From the IMG/VR virus record IMGVR_UViG_3300031784_002630, positions 1 to 64,000 of that record: 64,000 nt of DNA. One strand, written 5' to 3'. The stretch is from a virus. Both the position numbers and the translations under genes were made by a program. How positions within the stretch are numbered: position 1 is the stretch's first letter; the number at the start of each line of letters is the position of its first letter. Shown here piece by piece: positions 41,107 to 49,773 of this stretch. The notes under the pieces were generated by a model, which saw only the letters and a program-made list of their open reading frames with translations, searched no databases and was not told where the DNA came from.

Positions 41107-41784
41107 TTATAAATTTAATTCTTTTAAAAATTCCAAACACTTAACACCACTCGGTTTTGTTGGTTCATCGTTTTCGTCTAATTGTATACCAATAAAAAAA
41201 TCTTGATTGTCTCTTGGTATGTATGTGTCTTGTTTATCAAAACCAAAATATAAAACATTGGATTTATCAATATTATTGATATACTGATGTAAAATTTCTT
41301 GGTCTGTTCCCCACCTTAAGTCAGACGTATTAACGAATTGTATAAAGTGTTCTTCAAACTTATTTATTTTTCTTTTGATTCCAAACAAACCACTTGGCAC
41401 GGGTGCGTGCCACGGGTGGTCTCTGATAATAAAATAATCTTCATTACTTTGTTCCCATATTCTAATATATTGAACTTCTCTTTCAGATATTCTACTATCT
41501 AAATCTCTCACAATTGTTGGAATATCTTGTAAGAAAGAAAAAAATCTCCAAAAATATGGAAAATGTATTGATTCTTTTTCACCTAATTTAATTTTGGAAA
41601 CATCAATCATTACTGCGCCCATTTCAGTAAGTTTTTCAACATAACCTTGTAATATATTTTCGGGGTGATAATAAATGACTGTTGTCCAATCAGGTAACAA
41701 TTCCTTATTAATTATTATATTTTTTTCAGCCCCAACATAATATTTTGGGTCATAACCAAAAAGACTAAATGATATATGTTTCAT
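41107..41784 (-). CDS. Putative glycosyltransferase, 225 aa
   Basis: MKHISFSLFGYDPKYYVGAE and then DWTTVIYYHPE resemble uncharacterised transferase-like proteins of polysaccharide clusters (FSLFG..PKY..GA..N). IVRDLDSRISERE near residue 88 has an acidic metal-site look. The ATG at 41784 is preferred because the longer form uses TTG and would overlap the preceding stop. Substrate unknown. Confidence 0.65.
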   Translation of the reverse strand: MKHISFSLFGYDPKYYVGAEKNIIINKELLPDWTTVIYYHPENILQGYVEKLTEMGAVMIDVSKIKLGEKESIHFPYFWRFFSFLQDIPTIVRDLDSRISEREVQYIRIWEQSNEDYFIIRDHPWHAPVPSGLFGIKRKINKFEEHFIQFVNTSDLRWGTDQEILHQYINNIDKSNVLYFGFDKQDTYIPRDNQDFFIGIQLDENDEPTKPSGVKCLEFLKELNL

Positions 41785-41785
41785 A

Positions 41786-42781
41786 CTACTCAATAATTTT
41801 ACTAAAAAAATTCAAAATGTAATCCTCATTAAAATAAATTGGTAATTTATTATCAACAAAAATTGGTTCTTCAAAATATGATTTTAATCTATCATTATCT
41901 TTATATAACTCATCTAAAAATTCAACTAAACTTTCAAAACTTTCAAATTTGTGACAGTTAATAAAAGATTTAGGATTAAATCCTTCTTCCTCAATATATT
42001 GATTACCATAAAATAATGGTATTGTATTTGCTGCGTAAGCGTGTATAATTTTTTCTTGAGTTAAATTATCAGTATTTGTAAATTGGTAGGCAATGTTAAA
42101 CACTGTGTCAGAGAAAAAATTAATCTTATCCCTATATGTTAGTCCATCAATTCTACCCATGTATTCTTTGTTTGAATAATTGTGGTATTGATAAGGGTTT
42201 AGTGTTTCTTCGTCGGGAACTGTTCTACGCCAAGGTCCTGATGATTTAATGAAATGTTTCTCTTGAATCAAATCAAACAATTTTTCTCTGTCGGGATTGT
42301 TGCTTGATTGGACTATACTACAAAAATGTTTTTTACTTTCGAGTATCTTCGACCCGTCCCTTTTTTTGGTTAACCAATCAAATGGTGTGTCAAACATTCC
42401 TCCTTCATTATGTAAAACAAAAGCATCTAATACTAAAGTTGGGAACCTAAGATATCTCTCATTATCAATATGTTCATAACCTAAAACATAATAGTTATCA
42501 CCTTTATTTAAATGTGCGTTAAAATCGGGTCTAGCTTCACCACTAATAAAAACTTTTTTAATAGAATCATCATATTGATGAATACCTCTTACAGTTTCAT
42601 TTGTGTAATAATCTAATTCGTTTTCACGATAAAATTGATTAGTATAGATTACAATGTCCGGATTGATTGCGTCAATCACAACATTATATTTTTTATTTAG
42701 GATGTTTACAAAGTAATTCATCCAAGAAAAATTTCCAACACCAGGGAAACTAGCTCTAGATAATTTTATAGTTTTTTTCAT
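41786..42781 (-). CDS. GT10 fucosyltransferase-like, 331 aa
   Basis: The C-terminal half has the GT10 (alpha-1,3-fucosyltransferase) signature: FNIAYQFTNTDNLTQEKIIHAYAANTIPLFYGNQYIEEEGFNPKSFINC, which follows F...ENS....YVTEK...A...G.IPIY.G...I...FN..SFI. The N-terminal half is a Rossmann-like acceptor domain. GT10 enzymes transfer fucose from GDP-fucose. The expected E of TEK is retained (QEK). Short spacing and overlap with neighbours indicate an operon. Confidence 0.8.
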   Translation of the reverse strand: MKKTIKLSRASFPGVGNFSWMNYFVNILNKKYNVVIDAINPDIVIYTNQFYRENELDYYTNETVRGIHQYDDSIKKVFISGEARPDFNAHLNKGDNYYVLGYEHIDNERYLRFPTLVLDAFVLHNEGGMFDTPFDWLTKKRDGSKILESKKHFCSIVQSSNNPDREKLFDLIQEKHFIKSSGPWRRTVPDEETLNPYQYHNYSNKEYMGRIDGLTYRDKINFFSDTVFNIAYQFTNTDNLTQEKIIHAYAANTIPLFYGNQYIEEEGFNPKSFINCHKFESFESLVEFLDELYKDNDRLKSYFEEPIFVDNKLPIYFNEDYILNFFSKIIE

Positions 42782-43617
42782 GTATATATGTTATTAATTG
42801 GTACAAAAGTGTATCGGTCTTCGTCATCAACCTTTAAGTTAACAAATTGTGCAAAAACTTCATTGTTTGAATTGGGACCATCGTTAGTTGTTGGCCAATA
42901 TATTTTATCTGCGTTTGATAAAAAACTTGCCCAAAATGAAAATGTTCCTTGACAAGCAACAATTTTATTGAACGATGTTATCTCTGAGAAAATATCCAAG
43001 ATTCCTGACTCCAAATAAATCGGATTATATTTTTCAATTTTACTGATTAGACTTTGATGTTTATATAAATGGTCGTAACCAACATATAACTTATCAAATG
43101 ACTCATTTTCTAAAATATTAATATAATAGTCATCCGGTAATACAAATCTAGCATCGTCTCTACTGTTTCTTAGCATGATGACCATATCATTATTATTACG
43201 TTTTGGTCTAACCAAACTTGAATAATAAGAACGAATTTTTTCTTTATATGGTTTGATATAATCATATTTTGTAAAGTATCCTACCACTTCAATATGATGA
43301 TTATTAAATTGATTAATAAAACCTTCCAATCCGTTAAAATTAAAAAGGTCAATGTCGTCCATAGTTTTTGTTGGAGACTCAACTCTTTTTCTACCCGTCA
43401 AACTTCCAAAGGGAAATTTTTCATTTACATAATTACCCACACTAGTTAACTCCCGTCTTATTAATGGGTTTGGTGGTAAAATTAAATCATAATCTAATAT
43501 ATCTGACGCAACTCTACTTACACCGTAAATAAATAATTTATTACCTAAATTTTTTCTGAACGTTGAAAAATGCCCACCCGACAATCCTTGAACATATTCA
43601 TCATAAAATGTTATCAT
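42778..43617 (-). CDS. Putative fucosyltransferase-like protein, GT11-type features, 279 aa
   Basis: The segments MVIMLRNSRDDARF near residue 145 and KIVACQGTFSFWASFLSNADKIYWP near 222-246 recall the HxRRGDY and S.FSWW..WL....K.I..P motifs of GT11 and related GT-B fucosyltransferases. Similarity is partial, so the family is tentative. It overlaps the GT10-like gene by four bases, which would make a fucosylation pair. Confidence 0.55.
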   Translation of the reverse strand: MITFYDEYVQGLSGGHFSTFRKNLGNKLFIYGVSRVASDILDYDLILPPNPLIRRELTSVGNYVNEKFPFGSLTGRKRVESPTKTMDDIDLFNFNGLEGFINQFNNHHIEVVGYFTKYDYIKPYKEKIRSYYSSLVRPKRNNNDMVIMLRNSRDDARFVLPDDYYINILENESFDKLYVGYDHLYKHQSLISKIEKYNPIYLESGILDIFSEITSFNKIVACQGTFSFWASFLSNADKIYWPTTNDGPNSNNEVFAQFVNLKVDDEDRYTFVPINNIYT

Positions 43618-43633
43618 TATTATAGGGTATAAA

Positions 43634-44899
43634 CTATAAATTGCCAGTTATTCTTTCACACCATCCTTTAGATTCTGAGTGAGGCCAAACAACCCAATAC
43701 TTTGGTTTATGTGCCGTTTGGAACTCTCTCCATACTTTACAATATCCATCAGGGTCATTCATCATTTGGTTAATTTCAGATTTATCAGCGTCTTTTCTAT
43801 ATATTGTTTCATCCTGTTCATTGTGGAACGCAACAACCCAAAAATCATAATCTTTTTCAGGTACCGAGCCATAATTAACATCAATACAATGTTTAAATAT
43901 GCTAGCAAAACTTTCTAACCATTTTTCTTCACTTTCAAATTCTTGCGGATTTGGTGGATACTTTTTATCTAAGGTGTATTGTTGTACAGCTCTTTTTTGA
44001 AAAATAAGACCCGCATATTTTTCGTAATCTCTTAATGTTCTTGTAGTTCCGAATCCATAAGGACCATCATGTCCTTCTTGAACTTCTCCGTCCATACCAA
44101 ATAGTTTTCTATTCAATAAGTGCGCTTGATTATTTCTTCTAACCCATTCTTTATCATCATCCCATTGTTTGGTTCTACCCTTACGAGTATATTCGTGCCA
44201 AATCAATACTTTATGTGGGTGGAATAAGTCATATCCACAAGTGTAAGCTCTTGCTGAAATTGAAATTTCTTCACCGTGAAAATAGTAGTGCGGATTGTGT
44301 TGAACTTCTTTTGAGAATTGTCCTAAGGTAAAACAGTAGTGTGCGGAATAGAATCTTGCTGGTACTGGTTCTGTCATCTCTCTCCAATTTGGAATTGTCT
44401 CAGGTAAGAAGAATACCGCACCTTCAGGAATAAATCTATCAAACGCCATTCTCCAAGGCTCTTGTACCCTACCCGCTGGGTCATTGTCAGGGTCAAATGA
44501 TGACACATATCCTGTAAGTAATGGTTTCTTATGTCCTTTCTTTTGAAGTTGTTTAACCATGTTAATCATTTCTTCATCCCAATCAGGTGCAAACCTCATA
44601 TGTGAGTCAATTTGAAGTGTATATGCTTCGTCTTTATATAGTTGTTGAACTAAGTGTCTCGCCCAACAAACACCTTCAGCTTCTTGATAAGGAATATTTA
44701 AGATTCTGAATCTATCGTCATTTTCATATTCAGATAAATCATCAAATTTATCATCAGGATGAAATTGTCTTGCAATACCAATGGTAATGTTTTGGGGGTT
44801 CTTAGCGTTTTCCAACATGTTCTTAATTGTTGGAATCAGTTGTGGGTCACGATAGGACGCAATCTGTACAAAAATTTTTGAGTTTTTCTTAGGTTTCAT
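43634..44899 (-). CDS. GlcNAc-transferase-type protein (PF11397-like), 421 aa
   Basis: IFVQIASYRDPQLIPTIKNM at residues 8-27, WARHLVQQLYKDE near 90, LQIDSHMRFAPDWDEEMI near 105 and HYYFHGEEISISARAYTCGYDLFHP near 210 match the GlcNAc family of GT-A transferases that modify Skp1 in Dictyostelium and occur in phage and virus clusters. The DSH metal site is intact. Likely adds N-acetylglucosamine to a protein or glycan acceptor. It is the first gene of the minus-strand transferase run. Confidence 0.85.
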   Translation of the reverse strand: MKPKKNSKIFVQIASYRDPQLIPTIKNMLENAKNPQNITIGIARQFHPDDKFDDLSEYENDDRFRILNIPYQEAEGVCWARHLVQQLYKDEAYTLQIDSHMRFAPDWDEEMINMVKQLQKKGHKKPLLTGYVSSFDPDNDPAGRVQEPWRMAFDRFIPEGAVFFLPETIPNWREMTEPVPARFYSAHYCFTLGQFSKEVQHNPHYYFHGEEISISARAYTCGYDLFHPHKVLIWHEYTRKGRTKQWDDDKEWVRRNNQAHLLNRKLFGMDGEVQEGHDGPYGFGTTRTLRDYEKYAGLIFQKRAVQQYTLDKKYPPNPQEFESEEKWLESFASIFKHCIDVNYGSVPEKDYDFWVVAFHNEQDETIYRKDADKSEINQMMNDPDGYCKVWREFQTAHKPKYWVVWPHSESKGWCERITGNL

Positions 44900-44987
44900 T
44901 ATAAAAATTCCATTTATAAAAGAATATAAGTTTTTACCTAATGAAGTGAATATAAAGAATTGTTTGTACTTTATATTTATATGGAAA

Positions 44988-44995
44988 TATTTATA
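44988..44995 (+). promoter_or_regulatory. Putative TATTTATA promoter element, leaderless
   Basis: TATTTATA, then GTAA, then the ATG at 45000. Confidence 0.6.
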
Positions 44996-44999
44996 GTAA

Positions 45000-45167
45000 A
45001 TGAAATTACTTAAAACAATAGAAAAATTAATAAGAGAATCTGAGGACGCTTATAATAAAGCGTTGGAGTCTGTTGTTGACGAAAAAGAATTGGACCGTCT
45101 TGAAAAGAACTACAAGGACAGTTTAAAATTGATGAAAACCTTTCATCAGATTAACAAAAAGAATTAA
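45000..45167 (+). CDS. Small helical protein with candidate capsid-targeting leader, 55 aa
   Basis: Translates as MKLLKTIEKLIRESEDAYNK, then a highly charged helix ending KLMKTFHQINKKN. I-R-E at residues 11-13 fits the (L/I)-x-E cleavage form. It stands alone on the plus strand between two minus-strand operons, with a TATTTATA element four bases before its ATG. It is convergent with a fibre gene two bases away. Possibly an internal head peptide; inferred. Confidence 0.65.
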   Translation: MKLLKTIEKLIRESEDAYNKALESVVDEKELDRLEKNYKDSLKLMKTFHQINKKN

Positions 45168-45169
45168 TA

Positions 45170-47299
45170 CTATAACCCAAATTGTGTTTTGTTTGCGTTG
45201 TAATTTTGAATAATTTCAGATTGGGTTAGTATTTTATTATAAAATCTGTAGATTGCAATATCCATAGAACCTTCTTTACTATAAGTTCCGTTACCCTGAG
45301 CACCACCACCAAATACTAATTTACCTCCTGAGCTTGGACTCCAAGAAGTGTTGGATGAAGTACCTGTTAGTACACCATTTACGTATAATCTAGTTTGATT
45401 TAATGTTTGGTCCCATACCGCAACCCATTGTTGCCATGATGCTGTTGATGACCAAGAAGGTCCTGCCGAACCTCCACTATTTTTTAATAAACCACCCGAA
45501 TAAAACCCACTAGAAAAATAACTACCATAAATCCCATTCATTACAAAATTTCCAACAGGATTTTTTATCCATAATTCCATAGATATATTTACATTTCCCA
45601 ATAAATTACCACTTGTTACATTTATAAAACCAAAATCATCAACATTATCAAAACTAATGAAACCACCATTAGCCGAATTAAATGTTGGTGAATTTAATAA
45701 AGTCATATTACTTCCATATCCACTTATATCATTCCAAGTACTTGAACCTGATGTATATGAATTTGGGTCTGAAGCATCTAAAAAAAGAACTAACCCTGAA
45801 TTTACAGGAAATGCGGTTGGTTGATATATTGGAAGTTGTGAATTATATAAATTAACAATATCGGTTGCGGATAATTCTCTATTATATAAATTAAAAGAGC
45901 CAACGTTCATATTGGTAGCAGAATTGACACTATCACTTCTAGTTCCCATAGTTAGTCTATTATGTGTATTCCAAGACGAAACACCATTAGCTACTAAAGT
46001 AATCATATTCCAAGAACCTGTTGTATTTGTTCCATCTGATACTACACTAGAAGTATTACCAGATGAAATAAGAGTTCCATTTTTATATAATTTAATTCCT
46101 GAATTTCCTGTTCCTCCCCAGTATTGGTAATTATTAAGATTACTTTGTCTTCTTACTCCCCATCCTTGTAATAATCCAGCCTCTTCAGCATTATATGAAA
46201 AATATGTTTCCCAAGTATTGGTACTATTAACATACATCCAAATATTGGCAGTTATTGTTGTATAATTTTTTAATGTTGAATCTGTTAAAAGAATATAATC
46301 ATCAACACCATCAAGATTAATATTACCATTGTTAATCGCATTTAAATAAGGACCATTAATCAAACTAAAACTTGACGTGTTTAATAAACCATTATTTGGG
46401 ATTGTTAAACCAGCCGCAGTTACAGGAAACGATGAAAATGGGTTTGCAGTGGTTCCATCTTCTAGTTGAAATTCTGTGAGTACATATTGAGTATTAGCAG
46501 CATAACTTCCAGCAATATATAAAAAATTTTTAGAAATATTATAAGTAAAAGTTTGGGTATATTTTTGCCAAGTAGTTGTAACTGGAAAATTCCCATAGCT
46601 CCAACTACTTACATCTCCACTTCCGTTTTGATTATTCCAATTAATATCAAAATTAGGTCCCGATAAGACTTTACCCCAAAAAGAAAAAGTATAAGTTTGT
46701 CCTGTAACTAATAATCCGCCCGGACCATAAACTGGATTAGTATATCTACCCCAAGTAAACCCACCTCCTAAATTTTGTAAAGCCTTCGTTGATTTAGAAC
46801 CAACATAAGGACGGTCATTTGTTATATCCGCAATACTGATAGTACCACCATATGCCACCCAACCAATTGTGGTTCCATAAGCAAAATCACCATTAGCAAA
46901 ATAATTGTTTACCTTAGGACAAAAATCTAATACTAACCCACTAGTTATTGACCCACCGTAAGGTAATTCATTTTTTAACATGGAATAGATTCCTGAATCT
47001 AACAACCAATTTATTGCAGTAGTAGTTCCTGTAAATGGTGTTGAACCTACTCTATCTGGTAACCCGTTAATTATTGTTAATAAACTTGTATTGGTAAAAT
47101 CACCCGTTCCCCACATTAAAGGTGGGTTAGAATTTTTTATAATAACATATTGATAAGACGAATCAACACTATTGTAAAAAGTAGCGTTTGCCGCACCTGC
47201 ACCCCAGTTTGCGGGACCAACACCTACAAGGATGTTGGACTGTTTTGCCGTGTTTGGTGGTTGTACTGAACCTGTCTTATATGCTATTGGTTTGGACAT
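45170..47299 (-). CDS. LamG-domain tail fibre protein, paralogue 1, 709 aa
   Basis: The first 110 residues (MSKPIAYKTGSVQPPNTAKQ, GVGPANWGAGAANATFYNSV) are shared with the next two genes and probably attach to the virion. Two concanavalin/LamG-type beta-sandwich domains follow (NLDGVDDYILLTDSTL..., and DASDPNSYTSGSSTWNDISGYG... FDNVDDF), separated by a Gly/Asn-rich domain with GQTYTFSFWGKV. LamG domains bind carbohydrates or proteins, so this is a receptor-binding fibre. Start set at the ATG at 47299 next to the promoter element. Confidence 0.8.
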   Translation of the reverse strand: MSKPIAYKTGSVQPPNTAKQSNILVGVGPANWGAGAANATFYNSVDSSYQYVIIKNSNPPLMWGTGDFTNTSLLTIINGLPDRVGSTPFTGTTTAINWLLDSGIYSMLKNELPYGGSITSGLVLDFCPKVNNYFANGDFAYGTTIGWVAYGGTISIADITNDRPYVGSKSTKALQNLGGGFTWGRYTNPVYGPGGLLVTGQTYTFSFWGKVLSGPNFDINWNNQNGSGDVSSWSYGNFPVTTTWQKYTQTFTYNISKNFLYIAGSYAANTQYVLTEFQLEDGTTANPFSSFPVTAAGLTIPNNGLLNTSSFSLINGPYLNAINNGNINLDGVDDYILLTDSTLKNYTTITANIWMYVNSTNTWETYFSYNAEEAGLLQGWGVRRQSNLNNYQYWGGTGNSGIKLYKNGTLISSGNTSSVVSDGTNTTGSWNMITLVANGVSSWNTHNRLTMGTRSDSVNSATNMNVGSFNLYNRELSATDIVNLYNSQLPIYQPTAFPVNSGLVLFLDASDPNSYTSGSSTWNDISGYGSNMTLLNSPTFNSANGGFISFDNVDDFGFINVTSGNLLGNVNISMELWIKNPVGNFVMNGIYGSYFSSGFYSGGLLKNSGGSAGPSWSSTASWQQWVAVWDQTLNQTRLYVNGVLTGTSSNTSWSPSSGGKLVFGGGAQGNGTYSKEGSMDIAIYRFYNKILTQSEIIQNYNANKTQFGL

Positions 47300-47302
47300 A
47301 AT

Positions 47303-47310
47303 GATAAATA
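47303..47310 (-). promoter_or_regulatory. Putative TATTTATC promoter element
   Basis: TATTTATC on the minus strand, three bases before the ATG at 47299. Confidence 0.4.
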
Positions 47311-47332
47311 CCAATTTAAAGATTTACAAACC

Positions 47333-47590
47333 TTAAATTGGGTTTGGGTCTGTCCATTCTGGTGTTGCCAAAATTGTTAATATTTCATCATAGGTGTAAG
47401 GACCTTCTTTTGTTGTCATTGTTGCAACAAAATCTGGCGCTTCACCGTCCCATTTAATTAATGTCTTAGTTTCATTAACTGACTTTCGTAATGTAGTTGC
47501 TGATGTTTCTAAAACCTCATCAAAATTAATTTTGTTAATTTCACTTACGTTAAAAATTAAAAAATTGCGTTCATCGTATATTTGTATCAT
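47333..47590 (-). CDS. Small fibre-associated protein, 85 aa
   Basis: MIQIYDERNFLIFNVSEINK and a WDGEAPDFVATMTTKEGPYTYDE segment give a small alpha/beta protein. It lies 11 bases after LamG paralogue 2 and 33 before paralogue 1, so it is part of the fibre operon. The size and position suit a fibre chaperone or adaptor, but no family is recognised. Confidence 0.7.
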   Translation of the reverse strand: MIQIYDERNFLIFNVSEINKINFDEVLETSATTLRKSVNETKTLIKWDGEAPDFVATMTTKEGPYTYDEILTILATPEWTDPNPI

Positions 47591-47601
47591 AATTTTATTT
47601 A

Positions 47602-49773
47602 TTAAAGTCCATATTGTGCTTTTGTAGCATTATAATTTTGTAATAATTCGGCATTTGTTAATTGTCTGTTGTAAATCATTACTTTAAATATTTTTCCTTT
47701 ATATGTTCTACCCATAAAGGTATGTGAAAGAGTACTTACGTTTCTATTACCTATTGCACCCACATAGAAATTTTGGTCTAATGTTCTATTATTTGGAATA
47801 ATATAAAACCCATTACCATCTAATGGTAAATTAGATACACCATTTATCATAAATTGGTTAAGATAACCAGTTTGATAATCGTTAGCATCTGCAGCTCCCG
47901 CAATATAAGGTGGTGGTACAGCACCTCTAAAAGATTTAAAATTAGTACCATACCATCTTAAAGCACCATCACCTGTAGCATTAACACCCACTAAAGCTGC
48001 CAATCCAGGAATATCGTTATCCATTATACCCCAAAAACAAATGGTACCCGCATATGTTGAAGTAAATTGAACGTAATCATCCACACCATCAAATACTAAT
48101 GCTCCTCCATTTGTTGTGCTATATGAAGTCCCATTTATTAATGTTCCGTTATTGTTATATCCACTCAAATCATAAATTGTTGTTCCTTCACCACCATAAC
48201 AATTTGGATTTGAAAAATCGTAATAAACTGTTAATCCTTGATTAACTATAGATTGGGATGGGAGATAAATTGGTACTCCAGCACTATATATATTTTGAAT
48301 TTCCGTATTTGATAACACCCTATTATAATAATTAAAAGTATAAATGTTACCTTTAAAAGGATATTGTTGACCACCAACACTAATTACACTATTAGAACTT
48401 ACACCGGCACCACCACCTTCTACATTAGTTTGCAAAACACCATTGATATAAATTTTAGTATTATTATAGAGTGTTGTAGCGTTATTTCCACCAACCCCAT
48501 TAAAGGTAATAGCCATATGTAAAGGAACATTATCTTGGATAGCGTTATTTAACACATAATATCCACCACCATTAGCCGATGATACCCAATAAAAATAAAA
48601 AGCACCAGTTCTAGGAACATGTGATAATCCCCAATTTGAACCTCCAGCACCAGCCAATTCAAACCATCCGTAATTATTATTAGACGCCCCTGTTCCCCAT
48701 TCAAACCAACTTTCAATAGTGAAAGTTTTATCATTCCAAGTTGAGAATCCTATAGGATAAGTAATTCTATCATCCACACCGTCAAAATTGTATGACCCAC
48801 CATATTTTCCACCAAAATAAGCACCATTAATTAAAGACCAATTTCCAGTGTTTATTAAACCTGTGTTTTGTGGAGTGTAATTAGGAAATGATGAAAAAGT
48901 TGTTGATGTTGAACCTTCTTCAATTTGAAATTCAGTAAAAATAGACACACCAGCGACATTATAAAAATAAAATTGAGTTCTAGCGTCGTTATATAAAAAA
49001 GTATAATTATACTTTCTCCAAGTACCATCTATTGTAGTACTTGGTAAAACAGTTCCGTTCCAAGGATATGAAAAATTGTTTAATTCTCCCAACCCATTTT
49101 GGTTATTCCAAATAGGTCCTTTATCAAATCCAATATCCCCGCTAGTACCATCTGTTTTTCTACCCCAAAACGAAAATGTGTATGTTTTACCTACTTCCAT
49201 TAAATTAGTTGTATACATTACATTACCACCATTTGTAATTTGTAATGCTTTAGTAGTTTTAGAACCAACATATGGTTTATTATTTGTAATATCAATTACA
49301 GTAGATGAACCACCATAAGAACCAAAATAAAAAGGATATCCAGATTCTGTGTTGTTAAAATCTCCATTAACAAATAAATTCTTTTGTGTTGCATTAAATC
49401 CCGCAGCCAATCCACTAACAACAGGACCACCGTAAGGTTGTTCATTTTTTAACATAGAATAAGTTCCTGAACCCAACAACCAATTTATTGCAGTACTAAC
49501 ACTTGTAAATGGTGTTGAACCTACTCTATCAGGTAAACCATTTATTATTGTTAATAAACTTGCATCAGTGAAATCACCTGTTGCCCACATTGCTGGTGGG
49601 TTAGTATTTCTTATAATCACATATTGATAAGATGAATCAACACTATTATAGAAAGTTGCGTTTGCCGCACCCGCACCCCAGTTTGCAGGACCAACACCCA
49701 CAAGAATATTGGATTGTTTTGCCGTGTTTGGTGGTTGGATTGAACCCGTTTTATATGCTATTGGTTTCGGCAT
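47602..49773 (-). CDS. LamG-domain tail fibre protein, paralogue 2, 723 aa
   Basis: Begins with the shared N-terminal module (MPKPIAYKTGSIQPPNTAKQ). The middle domain has GKTYTFSFWGRKTDG, and the two LamG-like domains begin NFDGVDDRITYPIGFST and DFSNPNCYGGEGTTIYDLSGYNNNG. The C-terminal parts differ more from paralogue 1 than the N-terminal module does, consistent with receptor-binding variation. One-base overlap with paralogue 3. Confidence 0.8.
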   Translation of the reverse strand: MPKPIAYKTGSIQPPNTAKQSNILVGVGPANWGAGAANATFYNSVDSSYQYVIIRNTNPPAMWATGDFTDASLLTIINGLPDRVGSTPFTSVSTAINWLLGSGTYSMLKNEQPYGGPVVSGLAAGFNATQKNLFVNGDFNNTESGYPFYFGSYGGSSTVIDITNNKPYVGSKTTKALQITNGGNVMYTTNLMEVGKTYTFSFWGRKTDGTSGDIGFDKGPIWNNQNGLGELNNFSYPWNGTVLPSTTIDGTWRKYNYTFLYNDARTQFYFYNVAGVSIFTEFQIEEGSTSTTFSSFPNYTPQNTGLINTGNWSLINGAYFGGKYGGSYNFDGVDDRITYPIGFSTWNDKTFTIESWFEWGTGASNNNYGWFELAGAGGSNWGLSHVPRTGAFYFYWVSSANGGGYYVLNNAIQDNVPLHMAITFNGVGGNNATTLYNNTKIYINGVLQTNVEGGGAGVSSNSVISVGGQQYPFKGNIYTFNYYNRVLSNTEIQNIYSAGVPIYLPSQSIVNQGLTVYYDFSNPNCYGGEGTTIYDLSGYNNNGTLINGTSYSTTNGGALVFDGVDDYVQFTSTYAGTICFWGIMDNDIPGLAALVGVNATGDGALRWYGTNFKSFRGAVPPPYIAGAADANDYQTGYLNQFMINGVSNLPLDGNGFYIIPNNRTLDQNFYVGAIGNRNVSTLSHTFMGRTYKGKIFKVMIYNRQLTNAELLQNYNATKAQYGL

